Source: Frankiales bacterium
GTDB taxonomy: Bacteria > Actinomycetota > Actinomycetes > Mycobacteriales > SCTD01
Reading direction: 5' to 3'
Assembly (NCBI GenBank): GCA_025965495.1
Contig: JAOPWW010000431.1
Location: 1 to 5,550, forward strand
DNA length: 5,550 bases
Shown here: in pieces, positions 1-5,550 of the stretch
Layout: each line of letters starts with the position of its first letter
Position numbering within the stretch: the stretch's first letter is position 1
Notes under the pieces: generated by a model
Seen by the model: only the letters and a program-made list of their open reading frames with translations
Database searches by the model: none
Told to the model about the DNA's origin: nothing
Position numbers and translations under genes: made by a program

Positions 1-1
1 G

Positions 2-2215
2 GCCGAGAACGCGGCGATCAAGACGGGCGGTCACCCGCTCGAGGTGACGGAGCGCAACATCCTCGGCATCGAGGAGGACTTCGAGCACCTGGGCTGGTCG
101 ATCGACTGGACGCGCAAGCTCGCCACCCACCGTCCCGACTACTACCGCTGGACGCAGTGGATCTTCCTGCGTTTCTACGAGCGCGGACTGGCCTACCGCA
201 AGGAGTCGGCGGTCAACTGGTGCCCCCAGGACCAGACGGTGCTGGCCAACGAGCAGGTCGTCGACGGCCGGTGCGAGCGCTGCGGCGCGGTCGTCACCAA
301 GCGGGACCTCACCCAGTGGTTCTTCAAGGTGACGGACTACGCCGACCGGCTGCTGGACGACATGGACCAGCTGCGCGGGTCGTGGCCGTGGCGGGTGCTG
401 CGCATGCAGGAGAACTGGATCGGGCGCTCCGAGGGCGCCACGGTCCGGTTCACCATCGGCGACCGTCAGGTGCCGGTCTTCACCACCCGGCCCGACACCC
501 TGTACGGCGCCACCTTCTTCGTCGTGGCCGCGGACGCCGCCCTGGCTGACGAGCTCTGCGCGCCGGAGCAGCGCGAGGCCTTCGAGGCCTACCGCGACCA
601 GGTCCGCCGGCTGTCGGAGATCGAGCGGCAGAGCACCGAGCGCGAGAAGACGGGGGTGCCGCTGGGCGTCGTCGCCGTGAACCCGCTGACGGGCGAGGAG
701 CTGCCGGTCTACGCCGCGGACTACGTGCTGGCTCAGTACGGCACCGGGGCGATCATGGCGGTGCCCGCGCACGACCAGCGCGACCTGGACTTCGCGAGGG
801 CGTTCGGCCTGCCGGTGCGGGTCGTGGTGGACACCGGCGAGGCGGACCCGGCGCAGACCGGCGTCGCCACCGCAGGCGACGGGCGGCTGGTCAACAGCGG
901 CGAGCTCGACGGGCTGGACAAGCCCACCGCCATCGCGCGCGCCGTCGAGCTGCTCGGTCAGCGCGGCACGGGCGAGGCCACGGTCACGTTCCGGCTGCGC
1001 GACTGGCTGCTGTCGCGGCAGCGCTTCTGGGGCACCCCCATCCCGGTCGTCCACTGCGCCGGCTCCGACGGCCGGCCCGGCTGCGGCGAGGTCGCCGTCC
1101 CGGACGACCAGTTGCCGGTCGTGCTGCCCGACCTGCGGGGAGCGGACCTGCGCCCGGCCGGCACCTCGCCGCTGGCCGCCGCGACCGACTGGGTGAACAC
1201 CACCTGCCCGTCGTGCGGCGGTCCCGGCACCCGCGACACGGACACGATGGACACGTTCGTCGACTCGTCCTGGTACTTCCTGCGCTTCTGCTCGCCCGAC
1301 TTCACCAACGGCCCGTTCGACCCCGAGGCGGTCCGGCAGTGGATGCCGGTGGACCAGTACGTCGGCGGGGTCGAGCACGCGATCCTGCACCTGCTGTACG
1401 CCCGCTTCTTCACCAAGGTGCTGCACGACATGGGCATGGTCGACGTCGTCGAGCCCTTCGCGGCGCTGATGAACCAGGGCCAGGTGATCCTGAACGGCTC
1501 GGCGATGAGCAAGACCACCGGGAACCTGGTCAACCTCGGCGAGGAGCTGAGCCGCTTCGGCGTGGACGCGGTGCGCCTCACCATGGTCTTCGCCGGACCC
1601 CCTGAGGAGGACATCGACTGGGCCGACGTGTCGCCGTCGGGTTCGGTGAAGTACCTGGCCCGGGTCGTCCGGCTGGCCCAGGACGTGGGCGACCTGCCCA
1701 CCTCGGACGTGCGTGACGTCGCCGTGGACCGCCTCGTGGCGCGCACGGTGGACGAGGTGACCCGCCTCGTGGAGGGGCACCGCTTCAACGTCGCGGTCGC
1801 CCGGTTCATGGAGCTCACCTCCGCGCTGCGCAAGGCCGTCGACGCCGGCGCGGCCGGCCCGGCGTCGCTGCGCGAGGGCGCCGCGTCGCTGGCCGTCATG
1901 CTGAGCTGCTTCGTGCCCTACACGGCCGAGGAGGTCTGGTCGCGTCTCGGGCACGACGTCGAGGCGGGCGACTCGGTCCACGCCTCGGACTGGCCGGTCG
2001 CCGAGCCCTCGCTGCTGGTCGAGGAGTCGGTCACCTGCGTCGTGCAGGTCGCGGGCAAGGTGAAGGCCCGGCTGGAGGTCGCACCCGACATCGACGCCGC
2101 AGCCCTCGAGGCGCTCGCGCTCGCCGACGAGGCGGTCGTCCGCACGCTCGACGGACGAGGCGTCCGGACCGTCGTGGTGCGCGCGCCGAAGCTCGTGAAC
2201 GTGGTGCCCGCCTAG
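2..2215 (+). CDS. leuS: Leucyl-tRNA synthetase, 5'-truncated by the window edge
   Basis: Class I aminoacyl-tRNA synthetase that charges tRNA-Leu with leucine in the cytoplasm and edits mischarged products. 737 codons are visible, ending in TAG; the reading frame is open from base 2 (AENAAIKTGG...), so the GTG at 44 is an internal Val and the true start, with the HIGH motif, lies about 100 codons upstream, judging from the usual actinobacterial length of about 830-840. Seen, by visible residue: zinc-1 cysteines in WCP (74) and CERC (91, 94); CP1 editing domain with TTRPDT (161-166) and GTGAIMAVPAHDQRD (247-261); DWLLSRQRFWG (334-344); a second zinc knuckle with Cys 352, 361, 402 and 405; DTDTMDTFVDSSWYF; a KMSKS-loop variant AMSKT (501-505); an anticodon-binding helical domain; and a C-terminal tRNA-binding domain from about 677 (VQVAGKVKARLEV). 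The zinc knuckle and DTDTMDTF region resemble the Thermus/Bacillus type more than E. coli. The family call is certain; no frameshift is seen. Confidence 0.97.
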   Translation, partial: AENAAIKTGGHPLEVTERNILGIEEDFEHLGWSIDWTRKLATHRPDYYRWTQWIFLRFYERGLAYRKESAVNWCPQDQTVLANEQVVDGRCERCGAVVTKRDLTQWFFKVTDYADRLLDDMDQLRGSWPWRVLRMQENWIGRSEGATVRFTIGDRQVPVFTTRPDTLYGATFFVVAADAALADELCAPEQREAFEAYRDQVRRLSEIERQSTEREKTGVPLGVVAVNPLTGEELPVYAADYVLAQYGTGAIMAVPAHDQRDLDFARAFGLPVRVVVDTGEADPAQTGVATAGDGRLVNSGELDGLDKPTAIARAVELLGQRGTGEATVTFRLRDWLLSRQRFWGTPIPVVHCAGSDGRPGCGEVAVPDDQLPVVLPDLRGADLRPAGTSPLAAATDWVNTTCPSCGGPGTRDTDTMDTFVDSSWYFLRFCSPDFTNGPFDPEAVRQWMPVDQYVGGVEHAILHLLYARFFTKVLHDMGMVDVVEPFAALMNQGQVILNGSAMSKTTGNLVNLGEELSRFGVDAVRLTMVFAGPPEEDIDWADVSPSGSVKYLARVVRLAQDVGDLPTSDVRDVAVDRLVARTVDEVTRLVEGHRFNVAVARFMELTSALRKAVDAGAAGPASLREGAASLAVMLSCFVPYTAEEVWSRLGHDVEAGDSVHASDWPVAEPSLLVEESVTCVVQVAGKVKARLEVAPDIDAAALEALALADEAVVRTLDGRGVRTVVVRAPKLVNVVPA

Positions 2216-2229
2216 GACGACGCCCGGTC

Positions 2230-2256
2230 TCCTCCGCCCGCGAGAGGAGCGGGGGA
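2230..2256 (+). terminator. Weak hairpin after leuS, possible terminator
   Basis: TCCTCCGC (2230-2237) can pair with GCGGGGGA (2249-2256), eight pairs including one T-G wobble, around an 11-base loop. It begins 14 bases after the leuS stop. There is no T tract downstream, so it is not a classical intrinsic terminator, although actinobacterial terminators often lack one. It overlaps the region where the -35 of the degV promoter would lie. A chance hairpin in GC-rich sequence is a real alternative. Confidence 0.3.
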
Positions 2257-2263
2257 CGCGGTC

Positions 2264-2275
2264 TAGCCTGCGCGG
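2264..2275 (+). promoter_or_regulatory. Likely -10 element of a leaderless degV promoter
   Basis: TAGCCT (2264-2269) fits the actinobacterial -10 pattern TANNNT. Six bases separate its last T from the GTG of degV at 2276, the normal distance from -10 to +1, so transcription would start on the first base of the start codon. There is no Shine-Dalgarno sequence before this GTG, as expected for a leaderless mRNA. No TTGACA-like -35 is visible 16-19 bases upstream (that stretch reads about CGCGAGAGG), which lowers confidence somewhat. Confidence 0.55.
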
Positions 2276-3121
2276 GTGTCCCCGGTCGCCGTCGTCACCG
2301 ACTCGACGGCCTACCTGCCGGAGGGCGTCGCGGCGCGCGAGGGGATCGGCGTCGTGCCGCTCCACGTGGTCCTCGGGCGGCGGACCGGCGTCGAGGGACG
2401 GCAGGTGTCGCCCGCCGACGTCGCCGCGGCCCTGTCCGAGCGCCGGGTCGAGGTGTCGACGTCCCGCCCCACGCCGGCGGAGCTCGTCCAGGCCTACCGC
2501 GACAGCGGCAGCGACCGCGTGGTGTCGGTGCACCTGTCCGCCGCGCTCTCGGGGACGCACGACGCCGCCGTCCTCGCTGCGCGCGAGGTGGCGCAGGAGG
2601 GCGTCGAGGTGCGGGTCGTGGACAGCGGCTCGATCGCCATGGGCCTGGGGTTCGCCGTGCTCGCCGCGGCCGCGCGGGCCGCAGCGGGAGGGGACCTCGA
2701 CGAGGTCGAGCAGGCCGCCCGCGACACGGCCGCACGCACCTCCTGCCTGTTCTACGTCGACACCCTCGAGCACCTGCGACGTGGGGGTCGCATCGGCGCC
2801 GCCAGCGCGCTGCTCGGGACGGCGCTGGCCGTCAAGCCGCTGCTGCACGTCGTCGACGGACGCATCGCGCCCCGGGAGAAGGTCCGGACCTCTGCCCGGG
2901 CCCTGTCCCGGCTGGTCGAGCTCGCGGTGGAGGCGGCGGGGGACGGGCCGGTGGACGTCGCCGTGCACCACCTCGCGGCGGCCGAGCGGGCCGCGACCCT
3001 GGCCGAGCAGCTGCGGGAGCGCCTGCCCGAGCTCGGCGTCCTGCACGTGTCCGAGGTCGGGGCTGTCGTGGGCGCTCACGTCGGTCCTGGAGCGCTGGCC
3101 GTGGTGGTGTCACGGCGATGA
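2276..3121 (+). CDS. degV: DegV family fatty-acid-binding protein (FakB-like)
   Basis: 281-residue soluble protein of the DegV fold, which buries one fatty acid. Characterised members (FakB) present the fatty acid to the kinase FakA, giving acyl-phosphate for phospholipid synthesis. Motifs seen: VVTDSTAYLP (6-15) at the N terminus; TSRPTP (62-67), equivalent to the family's TSQPS carboxylate-binding loop; SVHLSAALSGTHDAA (84-98) with the conserved LSGT; VVDSGSIAMGLG (114-125); YVDTLEHLRRGGRIG (160-174); KPLLHVVDGRI (187-197); and VGAHVGPGALAV (265-276), whose His is the usual third ligand of the carboxylate. Length is normal for the family (about 280). The GTG at 2276 is chosen because the family starts a few residues before VVTDST and the promoter spacing points to it. 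The last four bases overlap the plsY start. The family is certain; the FakB role is inferred from family and neighbour, and the fatty acid preference is unknown. Confidence 0.93.
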   Translation: MSPVAVVTDSTAYLPEGVAAREGIGVVPLHVVLGRRTGVEGRQVSPADVAAALSERRVEVSTSRPTPAELVQAYRDSGSDRVVSVHLSAALSGTHDAAVLAAREVAQEGVEVRVVDSGSIAMGLGFAVLAAAARAAAGGDLDEVEQAARDTAARTSCLFYVDTLEHLRRGGRIGAASALLGTALAVKPLLHVVDGRIAPREKVRTSARALSRLVELAVEAAGDGPVDVAVHHLAAAERAATLAEQLRERLPELGVLHVSEVGAVVGAHVGPGALAVVVSRR

Positions 3122-3669
3122 GCGGCACGGTGCTTCTGGCCGCCCTGGTGGGGTACCTGGTCGGGTCGGTGTCGCCGGCGACGCTGCTGGCGCGGGCCCG
3201 GGGCGTGGACCTGCGGGGTGCCGGCTCGGGCAACCCGGGCGCGACGAACGTCGGCCGGCTGCTGGGGCGACGCGCCGGAGTCGCGGTCGCGCTCGCGGAC
3301 GTCCTCAAGGGGCTGCTGCCCGCCGCCGGCTTCGGGCTGCTCCACCCGACGGCCGGCCTGGTCGCCGGTGTCGCTGCCGTGCTCGGTCACGTGACCTCCC
3401 CCTTCCTACGAGGCCGGGGGGGCAAGGGCGTCGCCACGGCTGCCGGTGCGGTGCTCGGCTCCCACCCGCTCTGGGGGCCGGTGGTGCTGCTCGTGTGGCT
3501 GCTCGTGGTCCTCGCCTCCCGCTGGGTCGCGCTCGCCTCGGTGTCGGCTGCCCTGTCGCTGCTGGTCGTCGCCCTCGTCGTGGAGGAGGACGTCCTGTGG
3601 GCAGCGGTGCTGGCCGCCGTCGTCGTGGTCAGGCACCAGGGGAACCTGGCACGTCGCCTGCGCGGCTGA
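3118..3669 (+). CDS. plsY: Glycerol-3-phosphate acyltransferase PlsY (acyl-phosphate dependent)
   Basis: Integral membrane enzyme that moves the acyl group of acyl-phosphate to the sn-1 position of glycerol-3-phosphate, the first step of phosphatidic acid synthesis. All three family signatures are present: GSGNPGATNVGR (36-47), the glycerol-3-phosphate/phosphate loop; GHVTSPFLRGRGGKGVAT (90-107); and HQGNLARRL (173-181). Also seen are GSVSPATLLAR (16-26) and ADVLKG (60-65). Hydrophobic stretches near 4-18, 54-70, 79-96, 118-133, 136-154 and 158-172 fit a multipass protein. At 183 residues it is slightly short, and it stops right after RLRG where many homologues continue with a few residues beginning with T/S-E. 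The ATG lies in ATGA, overlapping the degV stop, and no Shine-Dalgarno is evident, so translation is probably coupled to degV. A strong hairpin begins two bases after its stop. Confidence 0.95.
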   Translation: MSGTVLLAALVGYLVGSVSPATLLARARGVDLRGAGSGNPGATNVGRLLGRRAGVAVALADVLKGLLPAAGFGLLHPTAGLVAGVAAVLGHVTSPFLRGRGGKGVATAAGAVLGSHPLWGPVVLLVWLLVVLASRWVALASVSAALSLLVVALVVEEDVLWAAVLAAVVVVRHQGNLARRLRG

Positions 3670-3670
3670 G

Positions 3671-3732
3671 CCCGCCGTCCACAGTCGGGCGCTCCGTCCA
3701 CAGACCTGCTCGGGCGGCTGTCGGACGGCGGG
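3671..3732 (+). terminator. Long GC hairpin after plsY, probable terminator
   Basis: CCCGCCGTCC (3671-3680) is the exact reverse complement of GGACGGCGGG (3723-3732). The stem continues inward as ACAG (3681-3684) against CTGT (3718-3721) with one unpaired C at 3722, then a T-G and two C-G/G-C pairs (3685-3687 with 3715-3717), giving about 17 pairs and a 27-base loop. It begins two bases after the plsY stop codon, where a terminator is expected, and would work on RNA from either strand. There is no T tract. It suggests that degV-plsY is one transcript and comEA-comEC another. A ten-base match at this distance could also arise by chance in 80% G+C sequence. Confidence 0.45.
3675..3703 (+). repeat. 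Direct repeat CCGTCCACAG, two copies
   Basis: CCGTCCACAG occurs at 3675-3684 and again at 3694-3703, in the same orientation with starts 19 bases apart. The GTCCACA core matches seven of nine bases of the high-GC DnaA box TTGTCCACA but lacks the two leading T's. The first copy is also part of the left arm of the hairpin after plsY. Function is unknown; there are too few boxes for an origin. Confidence 0.5.
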
Positions 3733-3792
3733 ACCACGGCCTTGGCTGCCGGCGTGCCCCTCCTCCGTCGCCCGACCCGACCGCCCGAGCAG
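3706..3792 (+). repeat. 12-base perfect inverted repeat spanning the end of the plsY hairpin
   Basis: CTGCTCGGGCGG (3706-3717) is the exact reverse complement of CCGCCCGAGCAG (3781-3792), with 63 bases between. The left arm lies in the loop of the hairpin at 3671-3732, so in RNA both could form together only as a pseudoknot, sharing just bases 3715-3717 with the innermost pairs of that hairpin. Whether it is used is unknown. Confidence 0.4.
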
Positions 3793-4203
3793 TCGGCGGC
3801 GACGGCACGGGTGCGCGGACTCCTGCAGCCGGTCGCCCGCGGGTGGCTGCCGCCGCAGGGCGAGCCGCCGGCGGGGGCGCCCGGCGGTCCCGTCCTGGCG
3901 GGAGAGCCAGGTGCTGGCACGACCTCGGGAGGGCTCGACCAGGGCGGCCGGCTCGGGGGCGGTGACGAGCTCGAGGACGGCGCGACTCGGCGCGGGGAGG
4001 GCGGTCCTGGGCTGGACGACGAGGCGGAGCCGTGGACAGCGGGCGCTCCTCGGCTCGACGGCGGGGGCGAGGAGCTGGACGGGGACGCGCCAGGTGGTGG
4101 GGACCGGCCGACACCCGTAGTGCGACCCCGAGGGCACCGCGCGGTCGGCCGAGGTGCCGGGCGCCGCTGGTGGCAGTCGCCCGTCACCTCCCACGGCGAC
4201 GAC

Positions 4204-4968
4204 GTGGACGTCGCGGACCGCGCGGGGCCGGACCCCTGGCCCGACGACCGCCTGCCTGAGGTGACCCCGGCCGAGGCCTTCGGGTCTGCGGAGAGTCGGA
4301 CCGCCACCGTGCTCGGACGACTCCGGGCCGGCCGGGTCGACCCCGGTCGCCGGGCGGTCGCAGGGCTCGCCCTCGTCGGGGTCCTCGCCGCCCTGACCAC
4401 CGGTCTCCTGCTGCTGCACAGCCGGCCCCGGGAGGTCCTGCTGCCGCAGGTCGAGAGCGCCGGGCGCGCCGTGGTCGACGCGACGCTCCCGTCCTCGTCG
4501 GCGGCTCCGGCTTCGGGGGAGCAGGTGGTGGTGGCCGTCGCCGGGCAGGTGCGGCGGCCCGGCCTGGTCCGGCTCCCCGCCGGGAGTCGGGTCGACGACG
4601 CGTTGCGGGCGGCCGGCGGGGTCGTCCCCGGCGCGACCCCGGGTCTGCTGAACCTCGCACGCCGGCTGGTCGACGGCGAGCAGGTGCTGGTGGGGGTCGG
4701 CCCCTCTGCTGCCCACGCTGCCGCAGGCTCGACCGGTTCCGCAGGGACGGCCGGTTCCTCTGCCCCGACGGGCAGCGCCCTGCTCGACCTCAACACGGCC
4801 ACCGCGGACGACCTCGACCAACTGCCGGGCATCGGGCCGGTGCTCGCCGAGCGGATCGTGGACTACCGGACCAAGAACGGGCCGTTCCGCAGCGTGGACC
4901 AGCTGCGCGAGGTCTCGGGCATCGGCGAGGCCAAGTACAGCTCGCTCAAGGACGCGGTGACCGTGTGA
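4204..4968 (+). CDS. comEA: ComEA, membrane-anchored DNA receptor for DNA uptake
   Basis: Binds double-stranded DNA outside the membrane and passes it to the ComEC channel during transformation. Counting from GTG 4204 (254 residues): a charged cytoplasmic N terminus; one membrane segment (about 51-72, AVAGLALVGVLAALTTGLLL); an SLBB domain (about 106-165, with VAVAGQVRRPG, GSRVDDALRAAGG and LNLARRLVDGEQVLV); an Ala/Gly/Ser/Thr linker (about 166-191); and a C-terminal pair of helix-hairpin-helix motifs (193-254: LDLNTATADDLDQLPGIGP, AERIVDYR, GPFRSVDQL, VSGIGEAKYSSLKD). This is the standard actinobacterial layout. The start is uncertain: no Shine-Dalgarno precedes 4204, an in-frame GTG at 4120 is another option, and the frame is open back to 3742, though the protein upstream of about 4204 looks unlike ComEA. 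The stop overlaps comEC. In many actinobacteria these genes persist where transformation has never been shown, so the role is inferred from family. Confidence 0.93.
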   Translation: MDVADRAGPDPWPDDRLPEVTPAEAFGSAESRTATVLGRLRAGRVDPGRRAVAGLALVGVLAALTTGLLLLHSRPREVLLPQVESAGRAVVDATLPSSSAAPASGEQVVVAVAGQVRRPGLVRLPAGSRVDDALRAAGGVVPGATPGLLNLARRLVDGEQVLVGVGPSAAHAAAGSTGSAGTAGSSAPTGSALLDLNTATADDLDQLPGIGPVLAERIVDYRTKNGPFRSVDQLREVSGIGEAKYSSLKDAVTV

Positions 4969-5550
4969 ACGGCCGGCCCTCCGAGGACCTCGACCTCCGG
5001 CTCGCCCCTGCGGCGCTGGCCGCCTGGCTCGTCGCCTGGCAGGTGCGCGCCGCGCCGCCGCGGACCGTCGTGCTGGCCGCGGTCGTCCTCGCCGCGGTCG
5101 GGCTCGCCGTCCTGGTGCGCAGTCCGCGGCGGTCTGCGGCTGGTGTCGCCGCGATCCTGCTGTGCGCGGCCGCCGCCGCGACCTGCACCGCGGGCCGGGT
5201 GGCCTCGAGGACCGCCGGACCGGTGCCCGGGCTGGCGAGCCGCGGGGCCGCCGTCTCGGTCACCGCTGTCCTGACGGACGACCCGAGGCAGGCGGGCGCG
5301 CAGCCGGGAGGGCGACCGCTGGTCGTCGCCCGGCTGCGGGTCGACCGCCTCACCAGCGCGGGCCGGAGCTACCACCTCCGTGCTCCGGTCCTGGTCCTGG
5401 CCACGGAGCGCTCCTGGCTCGGCCTCCTGCCCGGACAGCGGCTGCACGCCGAGGGTCGGCTGCGCGCGCCCGAGCCGGGCGACGACGTCGCCGCCGTCCT
5501 GTCCGGTCGGGGCGCGCCGCTGCTGCTCGGCCGGCCCGGCGTGCTGCAGC
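4965..5550 (+). CDS. comEC: ComEC, DNA-uptake channel protein, N-terminal part only
   Basis: Polytopic inner-membrane protein through which single-stranded DNA enters the cell in competence. The first 195 codons are visible and the gene runs off the window. The GTG at 4965 overlaps the comEA stop as GTGA, so the two are probably translationally coupled. Seen: ten hydrophilic residues, then LRLAPAALAAWLVAWQV (11-27), a hydrophobic helix at 34-51 and another at 58-77, followed by a soluble region with the features of the DUF4131 domain that opens actinobacterial ComEC: VSVTAVLTDDPR (97-108), LLPGQRLHAEGRLRAP (154-169) and GDDVAAVLSGRG (172-183). The Competence transmembrane domain and any C-terminal metallo-beta-lactamase domain lie beyond the window, so I cannot say whether the protein is full-length. 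Third-position G+C stays very high with no frameshift. Confidence 0.9.
   Translation, partial: MNGRPSEDLDLRLAPAALAAWLVAWQVRAAPPRTVVLAAVVLAAVGLAVLVRSPRRSAAGVAAILLCAAAAATCTAGRVASRTAGPVPGLASRGAAVSVTAVLTDDPRQAGAQPGGRPLVVARLRVDRLTSAGRSYHLRAPVLVLATERSWLGLLPGQRLHAEGRLRAPEPGDDVAAVLSGRGAPLLLGRPGVLQ

Larger units (their letters stand above)
3670..4203. other. 534-base stretch with no recognised gene between plsY and comEA
   Basis: About 80% G+C, richer than the flanking genes, and with a single TA dinucleotide (4118). No stop occurs on the minus strand in any frame from 3670 to 4183, and the plus frame of comEA stays open back to a TTG at 3742. Counting A/T by codon phase over 3742-4200 in the comEA frame gives about 17, 49 and 27 for positions 1, 2 and 3. 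In the first 99 codons of comEA the counts are 13, 41 and 8. The order fits a minus-strand frame (third position poorest in A/T) at least as well as a plus-strand one. The plus translation is Gly/Asp/Glu-rich low complexity; the minus one is Pro/Arg/Leu/Val-rich. Neither looks like a known family. The minus frame would run far into plsY. It contains a hairpin, a direct repeat and an inverted repeat, listed separately. No convincing promoter for comEA was found. Confidence 0.6.

Noticed and set aside
44..46. GTG at 44 as the start of leuS
   Set aside because: The frame is open to the window edge and the 14 codons before it (AENAAIKTGGHPLE) match conserved LeuRS sequence, so this is an internal valine.
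958..1899. Minus-strand open frame of 313 codons inside leuS
   Set aside because: Ser/Thr/Arg-rich shadow of a well-conserved gene; no motif, and leuS codon phase explains the openness.
2781..3965. Plus-strand open frame of 394 codons across degV, plsY and the spacer
   Set aside because: Arg/Gly/Pro-rich, out of phase with two clearly identified genes that it overlaps.
4118..4123. TAGTGC as a -10 element for comEA
   Set aside because: It holds the only TA in the spacer but lacks the final T of TANNNT, has no -35, and does not lead to a start codon at leaderless spacing.
4183..4192. GGGAGGTGAC on the minus strand, a perfect Shine-Dalgarno match for a leftward gene
   Set aside because: No ATG, GTG or TTG follows at a usable distance; only a CTG about ten bases on, in the better minus frame. 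Suggestive but not enough to call a gene start.
3387..4832. Minus-strand open frames of over 470 codons across plsY, the spacer and comEA
   Set aside because: They cover two recognised plus-strand genes and are open because of the high G+C. Only the spacer portion deserves a look, and it is reported as a finding.
4863..5447. Minus-strand open frame of 194 codons over the comEA end and comEC
   Set aside because: Shadow of comEC, whose plus-strand product has clear ComEC features and a GTGA overlap with comEA.
1..5550. A new defence, mobile or biosynthetic system
   Set aside because: No transposase, integrase, nuclease-like domain, repeat array or atypical composition block is visible. All recognised genes are core actinobacterial genes in an ordinary order.

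Overview
The window is one very GC-rich stretch (roughly three quarters G+C, with third codon positions almost all G or C) of an actinomycete-type chromosome. The evidence for Actinomycetota is the base composition, GTG starts, the short actinobacterial style of LeuRS, and a run of housekeeping genes all on the + strand: leuS (5' end missing), degV/fakB-type, plsY, comEA and comEC (3' end missing). I cannot name a genus. No mobile element, CRISPR array, tRNA or rRNA was found.

Bases 2-2215 hold the last 737 codons of leucyl-tRNA synthetase; the HIGH region lies upstream of the window. A 60-base gap follows, with a weak hairpin and then a TAGCCT -10 element placed exactly so that transcription would begin on the GTG of degV, so degV looks leaderless. 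degV (2276-3121) overlaps plsY (3118-3669) by ATGA and the two should be translationally coupled. This pairing makes sense: DegV proteins of the FakB type carry fatty acids that FakA phosphorylates, and PlsY uses acyl-phosphate to acylate glycerol-3-phosphate. No fakA is in the window.

Two bases after the plsY stop a long GC hairpin begins, which probably ends the degV-plsY transcript. Bases 3670-4203 are the only real puzzle: about 80% G+C, open in all three minus-strand frames and over much of the plus strand, with three-base periodicity that fits a minus-strand reading frame slightly better than an N-terminal extension of comEA. I recognise no protein in it. It may be a decayed gene, a poorly conserved small gene, or a spacer. 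It also holds two copies of a 10-base direct repeat and a 12-base inverted repeat that could form a pseudoknot with the hairpin.

comEA (best start 4204, but uncertain) and comEC (from 4965) overlap by GTGA and form a second coupled pair, encoding the membrane-anchored DNA receptor and the DNA-uptake channel of the transformation machinery. The window as a whole is ordinary actinobacterial core genome; the points worth following are the leaderless degV, the DegV-PlsY coupling, and the unexplained 534 bases before comEA.
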